64,000 nucleotides of DNA, from positions 1-64,000 of the forward strand of contig JAREIK010014630.1 of NCBI GenBank assembly GCA_029783825.1, read 5' to 3'. Under the pieces are notes generated by a model. It made no database searches and was not told the origin of the DNA. It saw nothing but the letters and a program-made list of their open reading frames with translations. This stretch comes from Sapria himalayana. Taxonomy: Eukaryota; Streptophyta; Magnoliopsida; Malpighiales; Rafflesiaceae. Of the stretch, positions 14,497-28,360 are shown in pieces. A program made the position numbers and the translations under genes. Every line of letters starts with the position of its first letter. Position 1 is the first letter of the stretch.

Positions 14497-17400
14497 TTAT
14501 CTATCTATCTATCTATCTATTTATTTGTCTAAATTTTTATATATCTATCTGTCTATCTATGTGTCTATTAATTTATATATCTGTAAGTCTATCTATGTAT
14601 CTATCTTTCTATTTGTGTATCTATCTATCTATTTCTCTATCTATCTATTCATCTATCTAATTATCTTTATATTTAACTATTTATCTATCTGTCTAATAAT
14701 CTATCGATCTATCTATCTATATACCAATCAATCGATTTTACTATGTTTCTCTTAATAAATTTATTTATCTATCTATCATTCAATATATCAAAGTGTGTAT
14801 GAATTTGTCTATCGATCTTTCTATCAATTTATTTATCTATCTATAAATCTATGTTTCTATCTATCTCTCAAAAAATCTATCTATCAAAATCACTATTTAT
14901 TTGTTTATCTATCTTTCTTTCTATATATCTTTCAATTTGTCTATCTAACTATCTATCTATTTGTCTATATATCTTTATATCTATCGATCTGTTAGTCTTA
15001 CTGTCAATCTATTTGTTTGTTGTCTATCTATCTATCTACCTATCTATCTATTTAACAATTTGTCTATTTATTTTTCTATCTATATATCTATCTATCTATA
15101 TATATTTTTATCTATCTATCTAATTATTTGTCTATCGATCTATTTATCTATCATCTACCATGGAATATATCAATCAATCTTTATATCTATCTATATTTTT
15201 GCATGTCTATCTATCTATATATCTATTGGTATATCTATCCATCTGTCTATCTATCTGTTTGAATATCTATTAGTCTATCTATCTATCTATATATCTATCT
15301 ATCAATCTATTTGTATGTCTATAAATTTTTCTATCTTTCTATATATTTATCTTTCTATCTATCTGTTTGTCTATCATTCTATCTAACTATCTATGTATCT
15401 ATCTATATATCTATCTATCTGTTTGTCTATCTATATATCTATCTATATCTCTATCAATATGTCTATGTAAATGTCTAACTATATGTCTATTTATCAATCT
15501 ATCAGTCTATCAATCGATCTATCTATCTATCTATTTATCAATAAATCTATCAATCTTTCTATCAATCCGTGCATGAATCTATCTAAATAACTATCTATCT
15601 CTCTTTATATAAATCTAACTATCAATCTATCTATTTATTTGTCTATCTTTCTTTTTTATATCTTTCTAAAAGTCTATCTATCTATCTATCTATCTATGTG
15701 TTTATCTATATATATGCCTCTATGTCTATCTATTTGTCTTACTTTCTATCTATTTCTTTATATTTCTATCTATTTAATTATCTATTTACCTATTTATTTG
15801 TGTGTCTATCTATTTATCTATCATTCTTTCTATCTATCTATCGAACTATATATCTCTCTGTCTATCAATCTGCCAGTCTTTCTATTTGTCTGTTTATCAT
15901 TTTGTCTATCACTATGTGTATCGATATGTTTTTCTATCTATTTATCTATCTATATATCTACATATCTATCTATATATGTGTCTATCAATCAATCAATCTA
16001 TATATAAATATCTATCTATTTGTATGTCTGTCTATCAATCTGTCTATCTATCTGTCTAACTATATATCTATCTATCTATTTGTTTATCTATTTATCTATT
16101 TGTCTATATGTCTTTTTATTTTTCTATATTCTATCTATCTATCTATATATCTTTCTATATTTATAGTTATCTATATATTTATCTATCTATCTATATGTCT
16201 ATAAATCTATCAATCTATCTATTTATCTATCTCTCTATCTATCTATCTTTTTTATCTGTCTATCTATTTATCTATCTGTATATATATATATATATCTATC
16301 TATCTTTCTTTCTAATTATTTGTTTATATTTCAATCTATATGTTTGTCTATTTATTTTCTATCTATTTATTTTTCTATCTACCTATCTATCTGTCTATCT
16401 ATTTCTCTATCTATCTATCTATCTAACTGTCTATCTTTCTATTTATCTATGTATCTATCTATATTTCTATCTATATATTTGTTTAATTTTTGTCTAATAA
16501 TCTATCGATCTATCTCTCTATTTATCTATCTATTTTTCTATAAATTAGTTAATTTATTAGTCTATCAATCTGATTATCAATTTGTCTATTAATCTATCTA
16601 TTTATATGTTTATCAATCTTTCTATTAATTCAACTATTTATCAGTATATGTATCTATGTATCTATCTATTTTTCTTTCTATCTTTTTATCTCTTTGTCTA
16701 ATTAAGTGTATGTTTGTCCATTTATATATCAATCTGTCTGTATATTAGTCTTTTTTTCTATCTATTTGCCACTCTGTCTATCTATCTATTTATCTATCTA
16801 CCTACCGATCTATCTATTTATTTATCTATCTATGTATCTATATTTCTATCTATCTATCTATGTATCTAACTATCTATCTTTCTATATATCTATCTCTATC
16901 GATATATCTATCTTTCTATGTGTGTGTGTGTATTTCTATTTATCTATCTATTAATCTGTCTATCTTTATGTGTATCTGTCTATCTATCTATCTATCTATT
17001 TGTCTATTTATTTTTATATCTATGTATCTATGTATCTATCTATCTGTCTGTCTATTTAATTGTCTATCTATCTATCTATCTATATGTCTATCTATATTTC
17101 TATCTATCTTTCTATCTATCTTTCTATCTATATCTAACTTTTTGTTTATTTATCTTACTATCTATCTGTCTATCTATTTGTCTATCTATCTTTTTATTTG
17201 ACTTTTTATTTATCAATCTATCTATATATCTATCATTTTATCTATCTATCTATCTATCTATTTATCTATGTCTTTATATCTATCAATCTAATTATCTATC
17301 TATCTATCTATCTATAAATCTTTCTACCTATCTATTTGTCTATCTATCTAAGTATCTATCTATCTTTTTAACTATCTATCTAATTATCTTTGTTTCTTTC

Positions 17401-17811
17401 TATCTAGCTATCTAATCTATCTAAATATCTATATATCTATTTCGCTATCTATCTGTCTATCTATTTATCTCTCTATATATCTTCCTATCAATCTATCAGT
17501 CTATCATCTATCTATCTGTCTATATGTCTATCTATCTATCAATTTATTTTTCTAATAACCTGTCGATCTCTTTTTCTCTCTATCTGTTTATCTTTCTATC
17601 TCTCTATCTTTCTATCTATCAATCTATCTATCTATATGACTATCAATCTATCTATCAATTTATCTATCAATATCTTTACAAATCTGTTTATCAATTTGTT
17701 AATCAATATGTCTATCAATCATTATAACAATCCATCTATCTGTGTTTCTATCTATGTATTAGTCTATCTTTTGTTAGTTTATCTTTCTGTTTGACTATCT
17801 GTTTGTCTGTC
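14497..17811. repeat. Degenerate TCTA/TATC array (inverted polarity), left part
   Basis: The + strand carries TCTA with TGTC, TTTA, AATC and ATTA variants, the reverse complement of the GATA blocks. Plus-strand frames of 60-170 aa with (Ser-Ile-Tyr-Leu)n composition are artefacts. The block stops abruptly at the outer CACTA element and resumes in the same polarity at 42303, so both parts were probably one array before insertion. Confidence 0.95.
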
Positions 17812-18180
17812 TAGTACAAAAAAATAGCCAATTTAGTGATGGATTTTAGCAACGGACTTTATCCATCACAAATTTGTGACGGATTCATGATGGAAACTAA
17901 CTTAGCGATCGATTTATAGACGGAAAATATTTCATCACCACAATAAGGCAGTAAGTTGGTGGGAGCTCTTAGATAGCGATTGATTATCAGTTACATCATT
18001 ATATTAGCTATGGATTATCAGTTCCGTCCCTAAGGAACTTTTAGAATTTTAGCTAACAAAATTATGTTTGGAATAGTGATGGATTCTTAGTTCCATCGCT
18101 AATTTAGCGATGGAATTTGGTTCCTTCACTAAATTTGCGACAGAATTTTATTTTCGTCACTAAATTTAGCTAATGTTTAG
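17812..18180. repeat. Outer CACTA left terminus and subterminal repeats
   Basis: Repeats of the type TTTAGTGATGGATTT, GCAACGGAC and TAGCGATCGATT occur in both orientations. In En/Spm elements such motifs are binding sites for the element-encoded protein. The matching block lies at 41941-42302. Confidence 0.75.
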
Positions 18181-19681
18181 TTATTTATATCTTTATGAAT
18201 ATTGCTTTGATTGAAGAATAGCATGATAAAATTTTTAGTTGATTAATAATTTTAAAATATTTTAGTATATTTATTAATATTTTTTTTCTATATAGTTATA
18301 ATTTTTTTCCCGTACAATTAACAGAACTTTAATTAAATGAATTTAAAAATATTTTATATTGATTTAATCATTTAAACTTGGTTGTTAACTTTGTGTAATT
18401 TATTATAATTGTTTTTTATTTTTATTTCTGAAACAATTATTTATAAAATAATAATTATATAATATAATAAATATGAAATAAAAACAATAAAACATATATA
18501 AAATAAATATAAAAGTTTTACTAAAAAATAAAATCTTTATTACAAAATGTAAAATTTTTCTATAGACCATAATTTTCTATTTACAAAATATAAATGGAAA
18601 TAATTATACAACATGTCATAAACCATATTTATATTTTTAATATAACTTTGGTATCATTACTTTTTCCAAAACAATGCCCTTTTTATTTTAGATCCACAAC
18701 TTCATCATTTTGAGCTTCCCTAAATCACTTTATTTTAATTTTTTGTGAAATCTTCAAGTCACTTTAAACTAAACTTTAAATTTTATTCTCTTCAATTTTT
18801 TTAGATAGTAGCATAATTCCCCCCATTCCAAACCAATGTAATTGATACCCATAACTGCCAACCTTCATCACCCAATCGCCATCCATCACCATCAGTAGCA
18901 CCGCCCTCATTTTCTTCTATTTTGCTCAGAAAAGTCTAGTGTTTTGCTTGCAAAAACTCCAGTGCTAACTGAAATCGTAGCACCAATTTGGGTTGTTACC
19001 AGAATCATTGATGTCTAACTCTGACCTGGTTGATGATTTTTTTTTGGTTTGTTGTTCTTCTTTTTAAATCTTCTACCTCAGTATTGAGGCAAGAAACATT
19101 ATCAAACTGATTTTTCTCTCCCTCATGTAGCTTAATTAATTATTGAGAGAAGGGCCTTCATGGATAGAACCCTCGATTGAAGTTAGCATTGATACATTGT
19201 GACTAGTTTATGTGTTTAGCTTTTGATAATTAGTTGTATGCATGAAAGTATTTCATTTTAAGTTTTTACTACATGGACTTAAAATTAAACTACACATTGT
19301 ATCAATCACAAATTTATTTGTATTAATATGAAATGTTGAAATCAGGTTAATATCTAAGTATGATTACAAAATGAAGTTATATTATATATCTTGAATTCAA
19401 AATCAGTTATAAGTTGTTAAAAGTTCAACCATACAAAATTTAATGATTTGATCTTTTAAAGCTTATTAGATTATATTTTTTTAATCAGATTATTATTTGT
19501 TTACATATATGTTATATTTTAATTATTTTATAAGGTTGCAAGTAAAAATTTTCTTCCATTTATTTTTATATGTAGCTGAAAATTTTATTGTTGGATTCTT
19601 GAATTAGTGTAGGCATAAAGGTATGACTACATATAGACATTAGAGAAAATAAGACCAAATTGATAGTGGATTGATTATCGG
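18181..19681. other. AT-rich 5' noncoding region of the outer CACTA
   Basis: 18181-18800 is highly AT-rich without open frames. 18800-19200 has more balanced composition with CATCACC/CCATCC patches, consistent with a 5' untranslated leader of the transposase gene. No promoter element can be assigned with confidence. Confidence 0.5.
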
Positions 19682-22600
19682 ATGAAAGATGGTGCTTTTA
19701 CTATGGAGTATGAAATGGACATCGAGGGATTCATTAATTTTTCACTGAGTCACCCAGAATTGATGGACCAGAGTAGGATTCAGGGTCCATGCGATCATCA
19801 TAAGTGTCAGATTTAAAATTTTCAAGAGGTGGATACTATGAGATATCATCTAGCACAGTATGGATTTGTCCGTGAATATTATAATTGGTATCTACATGAT
19901 AGCCTATCGAGTAAGATACTGGGGAACTCGATGTCAATTTCAATGAAGTCATAGACTTAGGATTTGTCAATCCTCAACCATAGAATGCTTTTGATACAAT
20001 GCAAATTGATGTTGCTGCCCTTCCTTTAATCCTAATGTCATTGAAGAGGACCCAAGCCCAACAGCTGCAAAATTATTTGAAATGATGAATGCAACTGATT
20101 AGGAGAGCTGGTCCGCAATAGATATCATTCAATGTTATCTGCTATTGTGATTGAACATTAAATCTCAACACCAATTATCTAAACGTGCTTATGATGATAT
20201 TTTTCAATTGATATCCATGTTACTACCACCGGACAATGTGATGAGTGATAGCTTCTACAGCACCAAAAAATAGTTCAGGGTTTGGGTCTACCAGTAAAAA
20301 AGATTCATTGTTGCATTAATGGTTGCCAGATATTAGAGGTGAAGATAGTGAACTTGCAAGTTGCAAGTTTTGTCACCATTCCCATTTCAGGAGACCAATG
20401 CGTGGATCTCATATGCAGAAAATAAATGTTCCTTATAAAAAAATGTATTACTTTCCATTGGCTCCTCGATTATAAGATTGTTTGCATCTAATGCTACAGC
20501 TAAGAAATGAGGTTGATTGCTGAGCATGAGTCTAAGATGGTGTTATGCATCATTGTTCGACTATGAAGCTTGGAAATATTTCAATCAAACTCATCCTGAT
20601 TTTGTAGCTGTAAGTCGAAATGTTCGACTGGGTCTTTCCTTTGATGGCTTTAATCCATTTGGTCAATCCGAACAACAATATTCTTCATGGCTGGTTATAT
20701 GATGCCATACAATTTGCCCTAATGGATGTGCATTAAAGATAATATATGTTTTTATCTATAATTGTGCCAGGGCCAAAGATTCCAAAGGAAAGTTGGATGT
20801 TTTCTTACAACCTTTAATTGTAGAGTTGAAAATTGTGGGAGGTGGGGGTATGTACATATGACATTTCAAGGAAGCATAATTTTCAAATGAAGGCTGCTCT
20901 AATGTGGAAAATTAGTGATTTTCCCATATACTCACTGTTGTCTGGATGGAGTACTACAGGGAAGCTTGCATGTCCTCATTGCATGAAAGATTAATATGCA
21001 TTTACATTGAATAAAGGGGGCAAGACATATGGATGACAATCATCATAAGTTCTTCCAAGACATCATCAATTTCGAAGGAATAAAAATTCTTTTTTGAAGG
21101 GTAAAACAGTGGGAAAAGTTGCACCACATGTACGATCAGGAGATGAAATATTAGTGCAAATTGAGCAATTAGGGTTGAAGAAAGTGATAGAAACTGATGT
21201 TGAGTCCACGAATGCTTGTATTTTGAAGAGTTACGAATGTGGATGGAAGAAAAGAAGCATCTTTTGGAATTTACCTTATTGAAGTACAAACCTCATTCGA
21301 CATAATCTAGATGTCATGCATATTGAAAAAAATGTCTTTGATAATGTCTTCAATATTGTTATGAATGTTGAAAAAAAAAGACAATGCAAAGTCTAGGGCT
21401 GGAATAAAAGAGTTTTGTCGACGGTAGAGTTACACCAAAACGAGAGCACAGGTAAATATCCAAATGCTACTTATACTTTGGATAAGTTAGGAAAAAAATT
21501 GTGTGAATGGCTGAAAGAACTTCGATTTCTTGACGAGTATGCCTCGAACATGGCAAGATGTGTTCATATGAATAAGCTCAAATTATTTGGCATGAAAAGC
21601 CTTGATTACCACATGTTTATGCAACGGCTAATTCCAATAGCATTTTGTGAACTATTGCTAGAGAATGTGTGGTCATCTTTGACAGAGATGAACTTTTTTA
21701 AAGACCTTACATCTATAGTAATAATAGTGGAAGACATGAGGCGACTTGAAGATGAAATTCCTATTATTATCTGTAGGCTTGAGCGTATATTACCTCCAAG
21801 TTATTTTGATTGTATGGAGTATCTCGCCATTCATTTGCCATATGAAACAAGGATAGCAGGTCATGTTCAATACCAATGAATGTACCCATTTTAAGGTTAG
21901 CAAAAAAAATAACTCATATGAATTTGATATGTCAATCTAATTTAAAATGACATAATACTTTATGTAGCTTGACAAAGATTATCTTTAGGTACCTTCGAAG
22001 GTTGAAAAATAATGTGCACAATAAAGCAAAAGTTGAAGGTTCTATATGCAAAGCATATTTGGTTGAGGAGACATCTTCATTTTGTGCTCATTATTTTGAG
22101 CCATATGTCAATACAAGATATCAAAGAGTGCCACGAAATCTAATTGAGAGATGAAACTCAAGAACATGAGGGGATGCTTTCCATATTTAAGCATGGGGGT
22201 AGAGTATTTGGCAATGAAAGATTTTGATATCTTACTCCAAATGAATATCATGAGCTCGCATGTATATTCTATTGAATTGTTAAGAAGTAAAGCCATATAT
22301 TTAGTAAAGCCCTATATAAAGAAATGATTGAAAACTAGTTTATATATGCAAAATTGTTTATGTAATTGATGAACTAATGGTCATTTGCTATAGACTATTT
22401 ATTGCTAGATTAAGAGAACATCAACCATATGTTGTAGAAGTCGAAGTTGATGCTAAACTTGATAAAGACTTTGCATCTTGGTTTGAGGCACATATGAGTA
22501 ATAAAAATTCAACTATATATATATATATTGTTGGATTTAGTTACCCATAATTCTTATAACTTTCAATTTTTCTATAGGCTCATGATCATATTTCTAATAT

Positions 22601-23150
22601 CTCCAGCCAATTCATAAAGGACCTTGCAAAAAGATATTTATGAGGTGTTAAAGTGTTTCCTAGATATATGTGAATGGATATAAGTTTCACACTTTGGGGC
22701 ATGGATCAAATAAAGCAACCATGAATAGTGGAGTGTGCATAAAGGGTTCTAATTTTAGTGCAATAGAATTGGACTTTATGGTCAACTAATGGAGGTTTTA
22801 CAGTTGGAATACCATTCATTACTATGAAAAGAGTCATTATTCAATTGTCAGTGGTTTGATCCGACACCAAGTATAGGTACAAGAAGTCACCTTGAGTATA
22901 AGCTTGTTGATGTGAACCACACAAGAAGATTCAATAGATATGAACCATTTATTCTTGCGTAGCAAGCAATTCAGGTCTATTATGCATCTTATCCAAGCAC
23001 ATAAAAACATGTGTAATTGGTGGGTTGTTTGCAAGATAAAAGTTCGAGGGGTCATGGAAGTAGCCGAGACATCAAAAATTTTGCTATTAAATACAGGAGC
23101 ATTTCAAGAGGATGTCATCAAAACCCATTATATTATATTGTAGCAGACAA
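19682..23150 (+). pseudogene. TNP2-type CACTA transposase, outer element, degraded
   Basis: This is the transposase that in intact CACTA elements cuts at the CACTA termini. Domains appear in the expected order. A Transpos_assoc-like start at 19682-19900 reads FINFSLSHPELMD, a Cys/His stretch, then YGFVREYYNWYLH. The TNP2 core at about 20430-21000 includes VPYKKMYYFPLAPRL and WKISDFPIYSLLSGWSTTG. A linker at 21280-21350 has HNLDVMHIEKNVFDNVFNIV. A DUF4218-like region (21440-21880) includes PSYFDCMEYLAIHLPYE, and a further stretch (21980-22150) reads YLRRLKNNVHNKAKVEGSI. A DUF4216-like part at 22640-23100 has RYEPFIL and NWWVVCKIKVRG. Many in-frame stops and frameshifts separate these blocks, so no active protein is possible without correction. 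Family assignment is firm; exon limits are approximate. Confidence 0.88.
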
Positions 23151-24419
23151 AGAACCTAAATCATAGTTGATCACAGTTGTCCTTTTTTAGACATTGATAT
23201 AGAATTCAAGAAAATGAGGAGGTGGAACTAGAAATAGAGTCAGATGAAGAATATGAAGAAATAGATGATGATGATGATGATGATATGACAATATTGAAGA
23301 TTAAAGCCTTTATATTTTTGACCTTATGAATATATTTATAATATTGTTTTCAATTATTAGTATTTTTTTCTTGCATATGTATGTACCACCGTAGGCATGT
23401 CATTATAAATGTGTTATTTTGTAATATGTTCATTGAAGGTATGAGAGGTGGCCATTCAGCAAGGAGCAGAGTTAATCCTGGAGGTCAGGGCAACTGAACT
23501 ATCTGCACCAACCATCCTACCTACAAGCACTACCCTGCCAGCTTTAGGTTTGACACCTACCTTCAATGTGGAGAACTTACCACCACCTACCCCACAGATA
23601 GATCTGGAGTCTTCTACCACATTAGCACTAGCCAGGTCATCAACCACATGTGGTATCACATAGAGAAAGAATATAGAAATAGTTGATAGGGAGACCATGC
23701 TTAAAATGTTTATTATGCCACTTATTGTTTTTTGGTTGGTTTCTATACAAGATAATTTATTTTCATATGAGATTTAATATTTAATATTCTTTTGTAATTT
23801 TTGGAATAGATTTCTTTCAAGTGCTTCAATGAACATTACTAAGATTTTTAAGCATACTAGAAAAGGATGGTACAACTGAAGGTTGGTGCTGCCAATACTA
23901 AGGAGTTCTATTGGGACAAATTTAAGGTATTTCATATGTACTTGTTCTCTTGTTACCATTGCACACTTGACAGGATTTTTTTATTATATTATGTAAACTA
24001 ACTGCTATTTTGTTGGGTGTTGCATGTATATGATTCACCTTTCAAATGTGGTGAAAGTGTACGTGTTGATGATGATGGAATTTTATTTTTATTTTTTGCA
24101 GCCAATGTTATGTTGGTATTTCTGTAACAATGAAACTATTGTTTCATTAATTACACCTTTTTTTTTATCTTAAAGTCTTCCTTTTTATTCAGAATATCTT
24201 TGTTAGATTGGGGTTCATTATGATAGCTTTTTTTTCCTTTTTAATGAGATGTTTGGCAGAAACATTTAGCTGTCTTCATTCCTGTAGCTACCAAAACCTT
24301 TTTCTAGAAATTTCTTGTTCTATATTTTGTGGGAAACTTGTTGCATCTGATAGAATTTCAGTTAGGGTAGAGTATGATTTGTTCATGTTGGAAGTTTCTT
24401 TCTATGGCTAACTAGTGTT

Positions 24420-26317
24420 AAAACTTGTTATGTTTTTGGTTTGATCATGTATTTTAATGTATATGCTGAGGGCTAAGTTACAGGTGTTTTTTTGGAACCT
24501 AATGTTCAAATAGTAGCAAGATATGGTGATGTTACAGCTTCTTTGGTCCACAAAAAAAGTTCCAATTAGTAGGTAGATATCAGTAAAAAAAACTCAATTG
24601 ACATGTGTTTTTGGTATTTAATTTATTAGATAAATTTAGTAAGAAATTTTGCATCAATGTGGATTATAATTTAGATTAGATCATTTTAAAATGATGGGTG
24701 TATATTATTTCTAGTTCAAATGGTAAAAAAGGGAAAAAAGGGTGAGTACACTTGAGGGATAGATATATGATTCAATAAATAAGCTATCAATTAATGAGGT
24801 TACTTATTGAACTCACCTTTATTGAACCAAATTAATTATGACAAAACAAATGTTATGGATATGATAAACTAGAACATAATAATGTTCAAGAAAAATGTAG
24901 CTATACTAGTTGTATATAATGTTTTAGTACTGAGATGCATATAAGCCTATGTATGATAGAAACACCCTTTTATTCATCTATTCTAGCAGTAAACCTGAAG
25001 AAGAAAAAAAATCTAGAAGAAAATACATTGGTTGGAAAATATTTTGCCATATATAGCTCATGGAAGAAAGCATACACCTAAATATAATAACAAAACATTG
25101 ACTATAATTACATAAAATACAACTTTATCAATATATGTATGCATATAAATTGTTGATGAATTGGAATCATAAATAAAGCAAGCATTCTCTACTCTACTCT
25201 AACTCGACCTATGCATTTAATTATGGCTAACAACACTTCTGCTTGTTGCTCGTAGCAAATAAATGCTACTTGTTGCTGGCTGAAAAAAATTACTGCTTGT
25301 TGCTGGCTACAAAAAAAATTGCGACTTGTACTTTTTAATAAAAAATATAGCTTTTTGACAACGTTATATGGGTCTTATTTAAATATGTGTGTATGTATAT
25401 GTCCATTAATTTATCATGGATACATGGATGTTGATGGTGATGGACCCTTTGATCTTATTTGTATGTTGATGTTGTAAATTGAATGTGACTTTTTTTAGGC
25501 TGCTCTGCTACCAGCCTTTATATTGCTTGTCCTCATCATTTTATGGGCATTACAAATTGATTATTTATAATTGTTTTGGTTTTTGGTAGCTAAGCTTAAA
25601 ATAATATAGTGTAAGTTCAGTTCTGAAAAACTAAGAATCCATACACATTTTAAAATGTACATGAATAGTCTTTAGTTTCATTTGATACAATATTAAGCAA
25701 GTAGCCAATAGGTGGTGTAGTATTCATTTGATAAAAAATTGAGAAGCCAATAGGTGGTCTAGGCAATAGAATGATATAAAATGGTGAATTTTTATAAACA
25801 AAAGCAAAAAGAGACACATATCTTGATAAGGTAACCTGAATGCTCTAAGGAGCTGAACTTGTGTTGTGCTTAATAAGATTGCATAAGTGTTAGAAAAGAG
25901 ATTCTATAGATGTTTGATATGATGGTGTAGTATCTAATTTGGATTTGCCTCCATTTTTATTTATTTTTTTCAGATTGGTTATAGTGGGGTATTAACATGA
26001 AAAGAACATATTGCTTCCATTTATTATTCTACTCTCTCTTTGAAAGTTATGATGCATGATGATGTTATTGCTTTTAAAGTTAAAATATTTGATTATTTTT
26101 TGATCTATTGGTCTAAGATTAGAGAGAAAATGATTTTAGTAGCAATAGGAGTAACTACATCTGTATATTTTAATATTTTTAGTCACTTGTAATTTGTTCG
26201 TGTGCTGTTTACAAAAGAAAAGATGGTTTAAGATCATTCAAACTTATTAAAATTGTATTATTTCAAAATCACATTATGCTACTAGTACTGTATGTGGTTA
26301 TGCATTTTTATTGGTTG

Positions 26318-26391
<74 letters not shown>

Positions 26392-26400
26392 TCAAAAAGC
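24420..26400. other. Intron-like spacer within the outer element's second gene
   Basis: No recognisable coding sequence lies here. Visible structure includes GCTTGTTGCT repeats at 25230-25330, a duplicated AGCCAATAGGTGGT pair near 25702 and 25745, and a pure TA tract at its right end. A 67-aa frame at 24208-24411 just upstream has no family resemblance and is probably chance. Confidence 0.5.
26320..26389. repeat. (TA)n microsatellite
   Basis: About 35 uninterrupted TA units. Its purity contrasts with the degenerate GATA arrays and suggests recent slippage. Confidence 0.95.
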
Positions 26401-27409
26401 TTATAACTAAGATGATTCAAATGATGCATTAGTCAAGAGAACATTTTATAGGGTGGCTAGGAAAGCAATGTGGGGATTGGTTGAGCAAGATGCGAATTGA
26501 AGGGAAAAAGGAAGATAATATACCAGAAGATATATGGTAAAGCTGGCAGCAACATTAGACTACTCCTGAATATGAAAAGAACATGAACAAGCTACTAAAA
26601 ATTGGCAGTACAGAAAAGGAAGGACTTGGCACTGGTCTTTTCACACTTATAGGTGGGCTCTAGATCCACAATTCAACATTGTATTGCTTTGGTAAGAATG
26701 ATATGAATATTTTTTTAAATAACATTTCCTCATCATCTTATTCCAACTAATTAATTTGATAATTAATTTAAGTAGAAAAAGGAATTGAAACACCCCCACC
26801 CCACCCCCACGTCATTTGAAGTGTTCAAGAAGATGCACACCAAAAAAGATTGTGCTTTCGCTGACAAAAGATCTAAGGACATCAATGTAAGATTTCAATT
26901 TTGCTTTATTAAAATAACTCAACAATTATTCTTAAATAATTATTAATTTTATAATGAATTAAATATAGGATGTTGTGGAAACCATGGTTGCCTTTGCTTT
27001 TAAGACTGAGGAGGATTCAATGGAGCCTGTGAAGGTTTACACGAGCTAGTTATATCTGCAAGTAGTTGGAGGTAAAAAAAAGGCAAGTGTATGGCCTTGT
27101 CTCTCAAGTGTCCACATTTTACCATGAGACTTGCAGTAGTTCCTCTAGCACTTTGCGCTATGATTTTATATCTAATGAACATTTCACAAAATGTGTGAAT
27201 GAAGTGGTTGTGCAGATAGTGAGAGTAGAAGTCCAAGAACTTCAACTCAAAATGAATTAAAATGTGAGATTGTATAAAGAGTAATTAGAACATCAATTTC
27301 AACAAAATATGGAGCTGTTTGAATGTATGTTTAATGCACAATCTCAATCCAATGCTCGGCATCCAGATCTTACCAATCCAGCTTCTACACCCCCAAAACC
27401 ATCTCTAGC

Positions 27410-27422
27410 ACTACAAGAAAAT
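27410..27422 (+). repeat. Inner CACTA left terminal inverted repeat
   Basis: CACTACAAGAAAA, preceded by target duplication TAG at 27407-27409. It is an exact inverse of 41669-41681. Confidence 0.95.
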
Positions 27423-28360
27423 ATCGATTTAGTTAGGGAATTTTAGCTAGAGATCAATCCCTGTCTAAATTTCAAGGGATTAGCTAGGGAATAGAAAGGG
27501 ATTGATGAATTTTTTTTATGAAAAAAATATAGCAACGGATTAGCGACGGATCATCGAGAGAAAACTTTTTGAAAATTCTGCTAAAGAAAAGGGGGGGATT
27601 TAGTGACAGATTAGGGATAGATTTAACGACGGATAAGCAATGAAAAATTTTCGTAAATTAAGCTAAAGAAAAAAGGTGAGTTTAGCAATGGATTTAACAA
27701 TGGATTAGCGACGGAAAATTTTCGTAACTTTCGCTCTAGGAAAGCCGGAATTTTAGCGATGGATTTTACGAAATATTTAGTGATGGGATTTAGCGTTGGA
27801 TTTAGCGATGGATTTAGCCACAGAATTTCCATTGCTAATAAAATCTTTGATTTATCGACTAATTATGCGACGGGAATATCTCTTGCTAATAATATCTTTG
27901 ATTTTGCGACGAATTTAGAGACGGATTTAGAGACGGATTTAGAGACGGATTTTTCCTTACTAATAAAATCTTTGATTTAGTGACGAATGTTCCCTTTCTA
28001 GTAAAATCCTAGATTTAGCGATAGATTTTCTATTTCTAATAAAATTTTTGATTTAGCAATAAATTTAGCAACGGATTTTCCCTTGCTAATAAATTCCTTG
28101 ATTTAGCTACGAATTTAGTGATGAATTTTCTCTAGCTAATAAAATCCATATTTTATCTACGGATTTAGTTAGTAAATATTTCTAGCTAATAAAATACATA
28201 TATTAGTGATGGATTTTGTGATGGAATTTTCCCTAGAAAATAAAATCCTTAATTTTGCGATGGAAGTTCTCGAGCTAATAAAATCCATATTATAATGATG
28301 AATTTTCCCTAGCTTATAAAATCTATAATTTAGCTACGGATTTAGCGAAACTATTTTCCC
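27423..28360. repeat. Inner CACTA left subterminal repeats
   Basis: Dozens of short motifs of the types TTTAGCGACGGATTT and CCTTGCTAATAAAATC occur in both orientations. A 12-bp unit, AGAGACGGATTT, is tandemly repeated three times near 27916-27952. This density is typical of the transposase-binding subterminal regions of En/Spm elements. The small open frames here are incidental. Confidence 0.8.

Larger units (their letters stand above)
23430..27409 (+). pseudogene. En/Spm second gene (Transposase_24-like), outer element, split by the inner insertion
   Basis: Blocks match the accessory protein of plant CACTA elements. 23440-23660 gives a Pro/Thr-rich N-terminal region. 23810-23930 gives NTKEFYWDKFK. 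About 26420-26690 gives RKAMWGLVEQDAN and TPEYEKNMNKLLKIGS. 26777-26890 gives SFEVFKKMHTKKDCAF with DKRSKD, the family's 'vF.. tH.kk..FvD.RS' motif. 26970-27409 gives KKRQVYGLVSQVSTFYHE and a Gln/Glu-rich tail. The gaps fit introns. The inner CACTA interrupts the last exon at 27409. Across the insertion the frame continues at 41685 for nine codons to a TGA at 41708-41710. There are stops in the middle exons. The protein probably bound subterminal repeats. Confidence 0.8.

Noticed and set aside
24208..24411. A 67-aa plus-strand frame as an extra gene.
   Set aside because: It lies in an intron-like region of a dead transposase gene and has no recognisable motif.
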